A stretch of DNA of 64,000 nucleotides, taken from positions 27,795,501 to 27,859,500 of the forward strand of contig NC_088339.1 in NCBI RefSeq assembly GCF_036884655.1, read 5' to 3'. Below are positions 37,201 to 50,450 of the stretch, piece by piece. The notes under the pieces are model-generated. The model made no database searches, was not told the origin of the DNA, and was given only the letters and a program-made list of their open reading frames with translations. The translations under genes and the position numbers were made by a program. Each line of letters begins with the position of its first letter. The first letter of the stretch is position 1. The stretch is from Musa acuminata AAA Group (lineage: Eukaryota; Streptophyta; Magnoliopsida; Zingiberales; Musaceae).

Positions 37201-40200
37201 TACTAATTCCTAATTGACTCACATCACTACCAACTCAGGGCAGATACGTGAAATGGCTAATCAAATGTAAAGAACTTTACAGGCCCAAGAAACTTATTCA
37301 CATTGGGCTCAAGGTTTCAATCAAGGAGACGGGTATCTATGTCGAAAGGTCTACGGCAAGGCACTTGCCTCAGCACTTTGAACCTTTCTGCCAAAGGAGT
37401 TTAGGCTTGAGACTAGTTGGAGTAACAAGGTTTTTTCTTACTTTATTGTTCCTCTTTCTGCTTTTTTATCTTTACTTGCTCTCTGCTTTCTTATCCACCA
37501 ACGTACCAATGTTGACATGGTAAGGATGCTATATCATGTGCAAATTGCACATGCGCTAACAGCCATTGGCATTTATGTGAGAAGGAAATACTTGGGAATA
37601 TCTATAATAAAATTGCAGCTAATACACACTGATAACTTATATTCTTGATTTGAATTTATAGAATGTATCTTTCCAAAATGTAATGGTTAGGATTAGCATC
37701 AGCATCCACATAAGCAGCTTAATCCTCAACATATGAAGGTTCACATATTATGCATAGAGATGCAACCGTGTAATAAGTTAAAAACTAAAAAGGAATCCAT
37801 CAGGAGGGCTTATAGGAAGCAAAACATATGAAACACATAATCCCAAAGAACCAACACAAAGCAACCAGTACTCACTGAAAGCATATGCATGATGTCTCTT
37901 GGGACTTGCAACCTATTGAATAATTTACAAACCAAACATTGTTTTAGATGAAGCAATTTTTCTAGTGTAGAATCATATTAGTTGAAATATCTGGATAAAA
38001 TAACAATGTCTACTACAAGTTTGAAACCAAAAACACTGCAAGTCTTGCGTTCTTAAAGAAAGTGGCAGATTTTCTCTAAATGACAATGAAATGTAGGGAA
38101 TATATATGAACTTGCATAACAACATAGCAATAAAAAATTACAATTCTTGTTGACAGCATAATAGAAGAGAGGTGCTATCTTACCGTAACAGTTTCAACAG
38201 AATAGTATCCACGGTCCACATAATCACCCATAAATAAGTAATTTGTATCTGGACACTAGCAACAAAAAAAAAATCATCAACTACATAGCTAGACTTAGGA
38301 GGGCAGCTTACATATAATCTACTGTCAGAAATCTAAATCAATTTGATCCATGTTAAAAAAAGACCAGTGACATTTATGCAGAGTAGCAAACAAGAAGTAC
38401 CTTCCCTCCAATTCGAAACAGTTCCGCTAGATCATGAAATTGCCCATGAATGTCACCACATATTGTCACAGGGCTCTTCACAGGCTGAAATGAAGTCAAG
38501 TAGCATAAAAGACAATTGCCAAAATAGTTCATCAAATTTGTCAGGGAATATGCACCCAATCATAAATCACAAGATACTTTGAGAGAGAGAAAGAATTGAA
38601 AGAAAAGAAAAAAAATTTAAGCTGCCATAACAACTAAACATTCTTGAACCCTATTTTAAAGTGAAAAGAAATCATAGAAGTTGAAAAATACTAAAAGCAA
38701 AGTATTATGGTTCCTTTGTTACAAAAAAAGTATATACGAATAAGGAAGTTTGGAATTAGCATAATGTACCAATAAGATAATGCCTTACCTGAACATTGCT
38801 TTCTTCCATCAATACCTCCTTGGCTTTTTCACACAAAACCCTAACCTATATCACAATATCAACATTAAAAGCCGAGCAATAATTTAACAATTAAATGGCA
38901 ACCGAACCAATAACTAGATATAAAAAATTTCAAGAAGTCAAAGACAGATACATAATATACGATGATGAAACAGATCTAATATGTCCAACATTATAATACA
39001 ATTATTCTTAAAGCTTTTACCAGCAATGGAAAGGACAAGAAAGGCAGACATGTAAAATTTTACAGACAGATCAATAATTTTACAGCTACCGAAAACCAAG
39101 AAACATAATAAATTTCAGCATTTTAAGACTTAAAAATGAGGCAGCAAAAGTTTGGTGTATAAGGTAAGGTTGTCCATCCTGCAATCTCAAGGCTTTTTGC
39201 AATGCCAAATTGACATTACTCGACTTCTGAAAGAGTTACCACAAAGAAGGGTAGAGAAGTGCCATTGAGAGATGGATTACAAAGAGAAGAAGTAGGTGTT
39301 GTTTGAGTTGACTCTAGAATACAAGAGATTGTCACAAAGGATATTCAATTGACACCCATTCAGTGGAGATGGATTATGGCGCAATTGGAGCAGAATTACC
39401 TACTAAAGGAGTCGGTGTTGTTTGGAACTAGCATGGACTAAAAAGTAAGTTCAAGAGACTGTGCTTAGCCTAACAAAATTTAAATGCAAGAAAATTATTG
39501 AACCACAATCTTGTGTTGGTAGATATAATGACAAGATAACTGATATAATTGCATTAGAACATAAATGCTACAAGAAACTATCTGTGCAGAGAATAATCTA
39601 GACAAACTAAAGTCAGTCGATGCAAATTATGATACACAAAGAATATGGGCCAAAAAAAATTATCGAAGAGAATTATAACACCCCAATTTAATCCCACATC
39701 AGAAGTGGACAAAGACTAGCTGGTCTGATGGGTGTTCTACTATTAACTTAGGCTTAAGCATTCCGGATGAACGAAAATAATAGGTCAGTTATCCAATCAA
39801 ATCGAGTCTTAATAAATGATATAGAGCCGACCTAATATTGAAGAATGATGACAGACTCGAGACTATCTATGGATAAGGCCAAAGGGCACGGTACGACAGG
39901 ATTTGATTCTGGACTATACTGGACCTTGTGGATGAAGTCAAGCCCGTAAATAGAGAAAATTATACCAACCTAATTATAAAAAATCTTTAAACTGATCCAG
40001 ATTAGATAACTAAATGTCCGAAGAAAAAGAAGCTTCAGCTCTTCGGAAATCTCGACTCCGAATCAGATCAGGAATCGTTCCTGATCTGCCCCAAATATCC
40101 TTCCTGATCTAAGACAAACATACCAACCACGATCCGCTGAGATCCACACGGATTCGAACATAAAAGGGCACCAAGAATCGAAAAAGGCCAGGGAGGTGCA

Positions 40201-40299
40201 AACCTCTTGTTCGGAGAGCGGCTTGCACTGCATGAGCTGCGCGATCTGCTCGTCCAGGTTCCCATGGGAGTTGGGCGCCAGCACCGCGTTCACGCTCAT
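29683..40299 (-). CDS. Serine/threonine protein phosphatase PP2A catalytic subunit (314 residues)
   Basis: Eleven minus-strand exons: 40204-40299, 38789-38845, 38401-38484, 38184-38255, 35595-35666, 35368-35408, 32498-32564, 31571-31762, 31409-31498, 31206-31313, 29683-29748. All are GT-AG with exact frame and 945 nt. The start is [20 protein letters not shown], as in the plant PP2A-3/4 subgroup. Metal and catalytic motifs are complete: [25 protein letters not shown], the LHGGLSPS block and the [11 protein letters not shown] block. The C-terminus is the conserved TPDYFL tail, whose Tyr and Leu are phosphorylated or methylated in the family to control B-subunit binding. It acts with scaffold A and regulatory B subunits in cytosol and nucleus. 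Odd points are Cys where the family usually has Leu in MASICEVDD and Asp in the following CKDHTF. Introns are long (up to 2.8 kb) and full of repeats. The gene diverges from the succinate-CoA ligase gene. Confidence 0.97.
31134..31200. repeat. Compound (TG)n(GA)n microsatellite beside a splice donor
   Basis: About 14 TG units (31134-31162) run directly into about 19 GA units (31163-31200). In the transcript sense this is (TC)n(AC)n starting at base 6 of the PP2A last intron, just after GTGGA. Confidence 0.97.
33297..33590. mobile_element. Possible small non-autonomous transposon in PP2A intron 6
   Basis: A block unlike its surroundings, rich in GGTAC, CCGGT and TATACC words, with a 19-bp near-perfect inverted repeat at its centre (33481-33499 with 33505-33523, one mismatch, 5-nt loop). 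Related GGTACC-type words occur near 45010-45070. I could not fix terminal repeats or target-site duplications, so the class is open. Confidence 0.4.
34203..34263. repeat. (TA)n microsatellite, about 30 units
   Basis: Uninterrupted TA run in PP2A intron 6. Confidence 0.98.
34412..34842. repeat. Tandem duplication, 215-bp unit, in PP2A intron 6
   Basis: Two adjacent copies (34412-34626 and 34627-34842) differ at only a few positions, so the duplication is recent. The unit carries no exon. Confidence 0.95.
39660..39960. mobile_element. Possible LTR-type remnant in PP2A intron 1
   Basis: The words ATAACACCCCAATTTAATCC and CCCACATCAGAAGTGGACAA are typical of the edge of plant LTR or TRIM-like repeats. 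No coding part or second LTR is visible, so at most it is a solo or broken copy. Confidence 0.35.
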
Positions 40300-42207
40300 C
40301 TTCTCCTCTCAAGCCACGAACGCCACGAGGAACGAAAGCCCTAACCCTAGGTTTCTTCGTAGCGTGCCGGATCCAAATCCCTCTCTTTCAATCGTACAGA
40401 TCTTTCCCTCGAAGGCGAGAGATGGCGGAAGGGGCAAAAAAAATTAGAGGGGAGAAGGGTGGCAAGGGCAGAAGAAACCTTTCGACCTCTGTCGCCGGTT
40501 TAATCGTCGGAGAGAGAAATTTCTGGAATTAAGAATTTGCCGTTCGAATTGGGAGGGACTGGCTGTCTGATTGAGATAGGGTTTATATTTTTGATGACGT
40601 GTCAAAATGATAGTCGTCAACGTTCTGTGTCTGTGGGGACGCGAAAGATGATCTTAGCAATGAATCGTTAATTTATAGAGAACGCTGTCCGGAAGGAAAG
40701 TGTTAAAGAAAGTGGTCAATGCATCACCCATGTGTCTTGTTCTACTTCTCCACAAATATGAAATTAATCGTAATTAAAAAAATTAATATTATATAATTCG
40801 GCCAATATCTGGCCTTTTGTTTTTTTTAAACAATATTTTTTTAATTTTAAAATACCTAAAATACTCTTTTTTTAATTTTCATCAGTTTTAAACTTGTATA
40901 GTGTTTTTAATAATATTTAAAATATTTTTATTGAGATATTAAAAGTACTATAAATACTATTAAAAATTATTATAAGTGATATCATATTTTTTTATTATCA
41001 TTACTCGTAGTTCATTATAATGTCGATTTTTTAGGCTTATAATTAGTTTATTTAAGGTTAAAAGTCTATTTAAATTATGTATTATGTTTTTGAGTAGGTT
41101 TTATTGTGTATATAATTTTTATTTTTGATTTGGGTGATATTATTTCTAAACTATTATAAAAACTTTATTTTAAAAATAATATGATATATGAAATAATTTT
41201 AAGTATATTTTTATTTTTATAATTTATCATGTTTTTCAAATAGGTTTTATAATATTTTGATTATGATCACTAAGATACTATAATAGGTCAAAAAAAAATC
41301 TTAACGGAAAAAAAAGAGCAACATTTTGAATACTTTTAAAATTAAATGTATTGTCTGAAAAAAAGCTAAAAGGGTTAATAGTTTATAAAATACTTAAAAT
41401 ATGAATATTTTCTAAGAAAACAATTCTTTTTCTAACTCTTTAGGGATTTTATTTAAATTATTATTTTGGCATATACTTCTATCAAAATTAAAATAAATAA
41501 ATCCAAAATCAATCATATCAAGATATTACAATTTTCAACGCTAAGAGAAGAAAACCAAGAGAATATTATGTCGGTCCTAAAAATAATACCAAAAACTCAT
41601 GTCGAACGTTTTAATTATCATTTTCTTGTAAAATCAATTTCTTTAAATATAATCATTAGAGCCCATTAGGAAAGCTCGAGTCTTGTGTTGGCAATTGCAT
41701 CTAATTTTTTTTGATAAGAAATTAAATATCCAAATTTAAATGATCCATTATAATGTTTTAAAAGTAAATAATTCACCCAACTTAGTCATCATGACTTAAA
41801 TATTAGATAGTATATTTTTTAAAAAATTAATATAATTATTTCTAAATTCTTCTACCAATATTAAACTGATTTATATCCGTTGTAACATTTATCTTTATAT
41901 TAATTTTGCATATTATTTATTATCATTTTTTGATGAGACTATCGAAGTCATGTTTTGACGAGACTATCGAATCAAATCGAAACAGGTCGGTTGGTGCCAG
42001 CGGTTCGTTCCGTTCCTATCTGGTCCGGTTGGATTTCAAATTGTATCCGGTTCGGCCGATTTCGCCGCATGCCGTCCGGTCCGGTCCGCTCCGCTTTCCT
42101 GTTTGTTTCCTTTTCTTTGTTCCCGAATACCAGGAAAGAAGCAACGGAGGAAAACCTCGACTGCAAGAGAGAAAGGGAAAAGGTAGGAGAACAGGAAGAG
42201 ATCAGCC
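40300..42207. promoter_or_regulatory. Divergent intergenic region of PP2A (-) and succinate-CoA ligase (+)
   Basis: About 40300-40740 is the PP2A leader and promoter side, moderately GC-rich and with TGACGTGTCA near 40594 (an ACGT-core word). 40750-41930 is very AT-rich with no exon. The last 250 bases before the ligase ATG are GC-rich and hold repeated CCGGT words (42010-42090). I assign no TATA box. Confidence 0.5.
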
Positions 42208-43677
42208 ATGAATCGCCAAGCCTCGAGGCTGATCGGAACCCTAGCGTCCAAGATCTTCTCCAGGCCGAATCCATCCGCCGCCTCATCTTCCACTCTCTCA
42301 TCCCCTAGTCGCCACTTCGCCGCTGCGCCGCCGCCGCCCCCGGCCGTCTTCGTGGACAAGAACACCCGCGTCATATGCCAAGGGATCACCGGAAAGAACG
42401 GCACCTTCCACACCGAGCAGGCCATCGAGTACGGCACCAAGATGGTGAGCACTCTCCATCAATCTCTTTCCCGTTCAGGGAATCTCTCGTGAGGGTCTCG
42501 GTACAGATCGTTATTTTTCTGGATCTTCTTCCCTTGATGGTTCGGCTGATCGGATACGATTTATTGATCTATATATTGTTCTCTTTCTATAGATCTGTTT
42601 TTGGCCGAAGTTTTATCTTCCAGGTATATGTTACGGGCACTGAATTAGATGGTATTTCTATTGATCTTTCTGCTTGTATTTTGGATTTTCCGACTGCCTT
42701 CGTGAGGTTCAGGGCATATTGCTGCGGTTAAAGTATTCGTTTGCTTGTTTCTGTACGACTAAGGATATCGAACTTACTAAACACCCTATCAAATGTTATT
42801 GTTTGATCTTTGTAGGTAGGTGGAGTGACACCTAAGAAAGGTGGAACTGAACACCTTGGTCTTCCAGTTTTCAATACCGTAGCGGAAGCCAAGGCTGAGA
42901 CAAAAGCAAATGCATCAGTTATTTATGTTCCCCCGCCTTTTGCTGCTGCTGCAATTATGGAGGCTATGGAGGCGGAGTTGGATCTTGTTGTCTGCATTAC
43001 TGAAGGAATTCCGCAACATGACATGGTAAAAAAAAATTCTAGCTTTCTTATTTAAATTGGTTTCATATTCATGTTTTTTCATGTTTAATTAGTCTTATGT
43101 TAGGTGAAGCAAAGATTAGTAATAGCTACTGCAAGTTGGGGACAGTCTCTTTCATTCAACCGTTTTTTTGGTTATCTATACTGTTGAAGCAGAAAATACA
43201 AAACATCTAGAAGTTAGAAGATGGAAGAATAAACAAGCACAGTAAGCCAAATCTAGAAATTTAGCCACTGATTTTGTGTACACAGACGGATAAAGTTTAA
43301 GACTATAAGTTGATTGTTCTGATTTAAGGTTCGTGCAATGTGTCTTTGAGATTCAGAGATTGTGAAGATAATGGAGCCTTCTGGCAGCTTTTTATTTCAA
43401 CCGGTTTGATAAGAGATAATAAACACACCTATCTTTCATTGTTTTAATATTTGTTGATAGTCATGGAATAGTGCATATCTAGATGCTTCTTTCCATTTCA
43501 ATTTCTCGATAAAATGGCAAAATGTTTCATTAGAGTTTTCTCATCATTTGTTTACTTCACCAAAGAGAATTTGCTAGGAAAAAAATAAGATTGAATTTTG
43601 TGCACAAGCTGAATCAGAATTGGAAAATTGACCCATAATTTGGTTTTTAAATATTAAATATTTTATGATACATAAAG

Positions 43678-43714
<37 letters not shown>

Positions 43715-46700
43715 TTCTGTTATAAATTATGTTACATTTTTAAAATATTTTGTTGCCTATGTAATCTTTATTAACTTTTTTCTGCATATGATCTTGATCT
43801 CATTGGTCTTATCTGACTAGCATTAATGATCTTGATCATATTGTCCCTAGTCAATTCTGATGTCAATCTTTCAAGCTACAAGCCTCTTGACCTCATTGAT
43901 TATGGCTTACATGGCTCTTTTTTTTTTCAAACTTAGGATTTTTTTCCTTTCAGTTTTTCAAGTCATGGAATCTTAGTATTTTGCTAAGCTTGATGTGTTA
44001 CACTGCTACAAATGCTGATGCACATATCAGCTCTTTATGTTTTCAAACTCAGTATTTTTCTTTTCAGTTTTTCAAGTCACAGAGTCTTAGTGTTTTGCTA
44101 AGCCTGATGTATTACTCTGCTACTAATGCTGATACCAATATCATTGCTTGTTCACATGATGTGTAAGGATGTATGCACTTGGAGCTGGCTTTTCTGCTTA
44201 AGGATAATTATTTTTTCGCTTTTGATGTTTATATATGTAGATAATTTCTTGTACTCTGATTATATTGTTAGATGCTCTCGACTTAGTTTCCTTACTATAG
44301 TGAACTGCAAATTTGCTTAAAGGGGTTTACTGCAAAAATTTTATGTGTTTTGGTCATATTTGTAACTTCAATGACCCAGTCTCTAGTTATTTTATCACAA
44401 AAGTAAATACTTATTTCCGTGTATTATAAGTGGCCTATAATGTGATATTTGAATGTCAGGTACGAGTCAAAGCTGCTTTAAACAAGCAATCTAAAACTCG
44501 GTTAATTGGACCAAATTGTCCAGGCATTATTAAACCTGGAGAGTGTAAGATTGGAATAATGCCTGGATATATTCACAAGCCAGGACGTGTAGGGATTGTA
44601 TCTCGATCTGGTACCTTAACCTATGAGGCGGTATGGTTTTATTTTGTCAGGATATGTTTACCATTGAGGGAACTTCTATGCATCAGTAATTTTGTTTTCT
44701 GATTTCAGGTCTTCCAGACAACTAACGTTGGTCTTGGACAGTCCACCTGTGTCGGTATTGGTGGAGACCCCTTTAATGGGACAAACTTTGTTGACTGCAT
44801 AACAAAGTTCCTTGATGATCCTCAGACTGAAGGTAAGCTGCTTAGGTATAATTGTGTATAGCATAAATGATGTGATGCTGGAAAATTTGGGTGTTGACTT
44901 TTCATCTTTAAGAATGTTACAGTATTTTTGATCTTCTAACTGTAGGTAAGTTGTTAATCAGACCATCTTTTTTCTTGGACTCCCAAAACCTAGGTTTAAA
45001 ATCTGTCTGTTGTTGATACCCGCTGACTACTGGACCAGTAAGGTACTAGTATTGTCGGTAGTTGGTACCATTCAAACCAGAGAGAACGAGGGAGAGAAGG
45101 TGGGGGAGAGAGAGACGAGGGGGCTAGCGAGAACCTTTATGGTGATAATGAGGAAGAAGTGACATAGTGGGGAGGAGGCAAAAGAGTTGGAAAAGAAGAG
45201 AAATAACACATGAGAGAGAGAGAGAGAATGTGTAACAGGAGAGAAAGAAAAGAAGACAACTATGAAAAAGAAAGTGATACTAAAAAGAGCAGTAAATTTG
45301 CTGCCCTGTACACCCAGTTCCAACCGATGAAACTGGATGGCACATTCAATAAAGTAAATATACCATAAGCTTATTGATTCTATTAACAGAAATTGGGTGA
45401 AAACTAGTGGTTTTTTTAAGGGCTAATTACATCCCGACCTGTAGACTTAAAAAATTTACATTGAAATCTATATAGTTATAAAAGCAAAATATTTAACCCT
45501 ATTTATCCTAAGGTCGTCGGCTTTACTAACAAAAGAGACAGCACGTGCCTAAATGACACGAAAACGATGGACAAAAAGGTAATTTCAATGGTGGTGGCGG
45601 ATGATGGCATCGTGGGTGGTTATTGTGGTGGTGGTTGTCAACAATGACATGGTGATCAACCTTGGCGATGTCGATTCGAACATCGATGACGAGGAAGAGG
45701 AGCAATAAGGCATTTGCGTCGGCGTTGCTCTGCATCTATATCGACGCCGAAGGAGAAAGAGGAGGCAGGTGAGGCATCTATGTCAGCATCACACCGCTTT
45801 ACATTTGTGTTGGCGCTGGAGAAGGAAGAGGAGCAGGTGAGGCATCTGCATTAGTGCCACACTGCTCTGCCTCACCTGCCTCCTCTTCCTCCGCCCTCCT
45901 TGTCGCAGCCACATAGATGCCTCATCTACCTCACCTTCCTCCTCCAACGCTGACGCAGATGCATAGCAACGTCAGAGGAGGAAGAGAAGGTCGAGTGATG
46001 CGGCGCCAATGCAAATGCCTCACCTCTCTCCTCTTCCTCCTTTGGCATCGACGCAGATGCCTCACCGCTCTGCCTCCTCTTCCTCCTCATCGTTGATGTT
46101 CGGATCGACATTGGCAAGGTTGACCATCACGTCGTTGTCGTCGACCACCATCACAATAGCCACCCACAGCGCTATTGTCCGCCACTATCATTGAAATTAT
46201 TTTTTTGTCCATCGTTTTTGTGTCATTCATGCACGTGTTGTATTTTCTGTCAGTAAAATCGATGGCGTTAGAGTAAATGGGGTTAGATGTTTCACATTCA
46301 TAGTAACAAGAATTTTAATGTAATTTTTTTATGTCTAGGGATCAGGATGCTAAGGAGGTCTAATTACAGGGGATCCTCTGTAATTAGCCCTCTCTTTGCA
46401 GATATATGTCTAAACCATGGCCAAAACTGTCCCTGTCCCCTTTTGTTTAGTAAGACTTGAGATGGATAATTATTTTTGTTTACAGATACACCCGGTTCCA
46501 ACTGATGAAACTGGATGGCACATTCAATAAGTAACTATACCATAACCTTGTTGATTCTATTAACAGAAATTGGCTGAAAACTAGTGGTCGGTTTACAGAT
46601 ATATGTATAAATAATGACCAAAACTATCCCTTTTTGTTTAGTAAGACTTGAGATGGATTATTGTTCCTACTATTTTGTCAGTTCACTATATTGTTGATAA

Positions 46701-49700
46701 AATTTAGACAGACCAGTTCATTGCCAATGAATCTTATAATTATCTAAATCTGTTACAAGTGATAGAGACTTATAGTTTTTGACATTAGCACTACCTCTAG
46801 TATGTATGGTATGTCTGTTGATAAATTTAAAAAAAAAAAACCATAAAATTTTTTAGCAAGTTAGTGTATTCAGATAACTTTGTTACTAAGCTTCTTTTAA
46901 ATGATGCATCCAGTACTTGGCTTCAATGTTGATGAACTTGTGTCTGTATGATATAGTTGGCTATTTTTTCCATTGATGTTTACCTGCTATTGCATTCCAG
47001 GTATTATCCTTATAGGAGAGATTGGAGGAACTGCAGAAGAGGATGCTGCTGCTTTGATACTTGTATGTGAAATTTTTATCTCATTCAATAATTTGCATGA
47101 CACATCTTTGAGTATTTACATATTATTTTTCTTCATTGACTAATGTGTGAAAATTTTACCACATTTTTATGTATAAAGTGCTATATAAACTTGTTATTTG
47201 ACCAAAGTCCTATATAATATCTTTCATAAACTTATCGTAATATGATTAGTACATTTTCTTTATATCATAACTTATAGTATCCATTAGGATGGCTTCTTAT
47301 TTAAAGTCTCATGCAAATTTTTCTTTATCTTTTCTATAAGGATCTTTTTTTTCTCATGTCGAAATTGAGATATTGCTTTTTGATACATTAATACTTCCTA
47401 TAAAAAGATCCTTATACATAGAATTGTGACTCATTTATCTCTAAGGTCCTGCAGTTCTCATGATTATCTATAAGTGGAAGTGTTTCATGAAACACTTTGC
47501 AACAGTATCAAAATGCTTCTAGAGAATGATAAATGAAAATATCCAAAATCTGCTTGATGGACAAGTGTGCTCATGTATTAAATTGAGAAACCAAAATGAT
47601 AAGTCACTGGCAATTTGGAAATAAATACTTGACAATTTTGTACTCCTGCAATAGTACAAAGGCTGGGAAGTTTCTACATCATCATGCCTTTAATTAAAGT
47701 AAAACTGCAAGCAAAAGCTAAAAGATGACTAATAATCATTTATCAGGGGTACACGGGAAAACAATTTCCATTACCAGTGAAACTGGACATGTAGCCGCTA
47801 ATTTATGCTGATGTGCAGTCTTATTTGAGATGGTGAAAATGAATGGTTTTTTGCATGTAATTGTGCTGGTTAGAACTCTCATTACAGCTTTTCAAACATT
47901 ATTAGGTGTATCTCTGATGGTAGGCTGCTGTCGAGCAACTTAATTTGATGAAATTCTTAGATCTGATAGATACAGGATCTACCACTAGCTCCAGGGATGA
48001 TGTAATTGAACAGGCTCTTGGTTGCCTGTCTGTATCCTAGTGTTATAGTGAAGTTTGATGTTAAATGACTTTGATATTTGGATAGCCATTTTTAAAAGAT
48101 GAATAGCCTTCCATGGGAAATTTGATTTTCACAAAATGAAAATATCTCAAACAAGATAATGTGATATGAGGTTAGTTCTCTTGATGAAATGTTTTAAGAA
48201 CCACAGGCACACAGATGTAGTAGGACAAATGTTCGCAGGTCGAGCGTGAATGTACACTTTATACTGAACCTAATTCATAAATATCCATGTTTAGTTGCAA
48301 AAAAAAAAGGGGGTGCATCTTATGTCACATTAGGTGATCAAGATTCAAATCAGCCGATTTTCTTGATTGGCATAATGATTCTTACATTGACGCTCCCTAA
48401 ACCATGCACATAGATTAATATAATCGTCGACATATAACAATGCCTGTGGTTTCTTTGATTATTTTAGTTGTATATTTTCTCCATTTTGGAATATATGTAT
48501 TTAATTTTCTCAAATTTCCTATATTAAACAGGAAAGTGGAACTGAGAAGCCAATTGTTGCATTTATAGCTGGACTTACTGCACCACCAGGTCGCCGCATG
48601 GGTCATGCTGGAGGTATGTAAAATATATTCTAGGTCAAGTTATATACTCCATGAGTTTACATGCTGATCATGTGAAAAATGCCAACACATTTGCCGATGC
48701 ATGACCACTTGTTGTATTTAGAAATATGATCAGCATGGGCACGATACTTCAACTTTTTCATGACAATGAGATTTGAAACCTATATACCAACATAAAAGCA
48801 CGATATATTGTGCAAATTCAGGAATGACTCATTTTATAGAGCAGCGACATTGAGAATTTTTTAAATTTTTATATAAATGAGCTACCTATATTTTGCTTTA
48901 GAGAAACAAATTTCTCTAGAGAATCATAGAGATTAGGGGTTTACATGTGCATCTAAATTACATTAAGTTTTCCTGGATTATTCAAACAAATAGCACTAAT
49001 CTTAAATTTTAACAGCTTGCATGTATAAAAAAATGCATCCTATTGTTGTAATTGCATTTATGCCTATTATTTGTTGTTATTTATGCTGGAATTGTTTGTG
49101 GCAACCCTTTGTCTAGAGCTCAGATGGCTGTAGCAAAATCAGGATACTTAAGCAAGTTGAGAAATATGTGTAGTAGTTGAAAAGCCCACTTGCTTTTAGT
49201 AGTCAACTTATGATTGAAATAGTGGACAATTTTGAATTCATTGATTTAGACATGGTACAGGAATGTCTCATCAGCTATAAATTGGAGAATGCATGTTTAA
49301 CTTTAGTCTGCTTTATTTGAATCACTAGCATTTGGATATCTTTTTGGGTTTGTATTCTATCATCTGCTCAATGGTAGCAAGAGGATCATGTAGCAGATCC
49401 CAGATAGTTGGGACATTATGGCTTGTTGTTGTTGTTGTTAATGCCTCTACGTGATGTTCATTTGTGGCCTTAGGTCTGTTTCCTCTTGTCCTGGACTCTT
49501 CCAAAGTCGAGTGTAGTCTTTTTGGCTTATTTTGATATCTGAGATAAGCATTATTTCTCCCTTTGGTATACTTCTCTTTCCCCTTTTCTTGGTCTCATCT
49601 AAAGTCAAGTATAGTCTTTCTGGTTTCTTTCAACCTCTGAAATGAGTGTTTCTCCTTGTGGTGAAGATCCCTTGTCCTGGACTCTTCCAAGGTCAAGCAT

Positions 49701-50450
49701 CTTTGAGGGATTTTTTGTTTTCTGAGCATAACTGTTACCAACAAAGAAAATTTATGCTTGCTCACTGACCTTGTTATTACAAGGTAAGTCACTTGATTAA
49801 CTAATGTAAATCTGGCTAGAATTTGGTCTTTGTTTTAGAGGTATTAACTAATGTAATCACTTTATTACAAGGTAAGTCGCATTAATGCACAATTTGGAAT
49901 TTGGTTTATCAAATCTTTTGGAGCCTAGTTGATTTTGAGGTTTGCTTTAAACATGTTCCTGTGCTTGTCTGTGAGTTCCAATGATGATCATGTCTAGTTC
50001 ACCATGGCCTGCTGCAGAGATGCAACTGCTAGTTCTAGTCAATTTACAATTGGATAGATCATCATAAAGGTACTTCATTCTGTTATACCAAGACTCACTG
50101 ATTTTTTTTTACCTTCCATGATATATCACACTGTTAGTACTCCACTTGAGCATTAATGTTAATGTTCACTGTTGTTGATTACTTGTTTAGTCACATATAT
50201 GTATTTCACTTTTGGATTTATTAATTAGACAACTAAAACTTTTGTTTAGGTGACATATACCATGAAAGCACTTCTTGGTGTGTTCACTATTTTCGTTTGG
50301 TATGTTGCAGCAATTGTGTCAGGTGGGAAGGGAACTGCACAAGACAAGATCAAAACCCTCAGAGAAGCTGGCGTGACGGTGGTCGAGTCCCCAGCCAAGA
50401 TTGGTGTGGCTATGCTCGAGGTTTTCAAGCAGCGTGGGCTTGCAGAGTAG
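42208..50450 (+). CDS. Succinate-CoA ligase [ADP-forming] alpha subunit, mitochondrial (341 residues)
   Basis: Seven plus-strand exons: 42208-42444, 42816-43025, 44460-44630, 44709-44832, 47001-47062, 48532-48613, 50311-50450. All are GT-AG, frame exact, 1026 nt. The enzyme makes succinate and ATP from succinyl-CoA, ADP and phosphate in the TCA cycle, as an alpha/beta dimer. The first 45 residues are rich in Arg, Ser and Ala ([20 protein letters not shown]), a typical mitochondrial presequence. The CoA-binding fold shows [30 protein letters not shown] and IYVPPPFAA. Next come [21 protein letters not shown] and [14 protein letters not shown]. The phosphohistidine loop is [17 protein letters not shown], with the catalytic His. 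At the exon 5/6 junction the model gives LILES where plant relatives have LIKES, so that donor deserves checking. Intron 4 carries a foldback element. Confidence 0.95.
43682..43712. repeat. (AT)n microsatellite
   Basis: AT run in intron 2 of the succinate-CoA ligase gene. Confidence 0.95.
45308..46665. repeat. Tandem duplication in a ligase intron, one copy split by a transposon
   Basis: A unit of roughly 180 bp starting ACACCC(A/G)GTTCCAAC and running past TTTAGTAAGACTTGAGATGG is present twice. The first copy (45308-46490) is interrupted by the element at 45419-46391. The second (46491-46665) is intact and shows the empty site. Confidence 0.85.
45419..46391. mobile_element. Foldback (long inverted repeat) transposon, about 0.97 kb
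   Basis: The ends are AGGGCTAATTAC and GTAATTAGCCCT, perfect 12-bp terminal inverted repeats. Much longer internal inverted similarity is visible: CGATGGACAAAAAGGTAATTTC on the left mirrors the segment with TTGTCCATCG on the right, and the stretch around 45640-45690 (ACATGGTGATCAACCTTGGC) mirrors that around 46105-46125. The middle (45700-46090) repeats GAGGAAGAGGAG and GAGGCATCTG motifs in both orientations. No transposase is encoded, so it is non-autonomous. Terminal sequence and size could fit a Mutator-like or foldback family. A degenerate target duplication of about 9 bp (TTTTTTTAA beside TCTCTTTGC) is possible but not certain. Confidence 0.75.
49370..49441 (+). mobile_element. LINE-type 3' tail remnant in a ligase intron
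   Basis: CAGATAGTTGGGACATTATG followed by GGCTTGTTGTTGTTGTTGTT is the usual end of plant L1-like elements, where the reverse transcriptase C-terminus (DPxSWD) runs into a TTG repeat tail. Only this end is present. Confidence 0.5.

Noticed and set aside
37248..37523. 91-codon plus-strand frame in PP2A intron 4
   Set aside because: No splice context or motif. Antisense in an intron, possibly old repeat DNA.
45526..46194. Short frames rich in charged and Ser runs
   Set aside because: They lie inside the foldback element and reflect its inverted GAGGAAGAG repeats.
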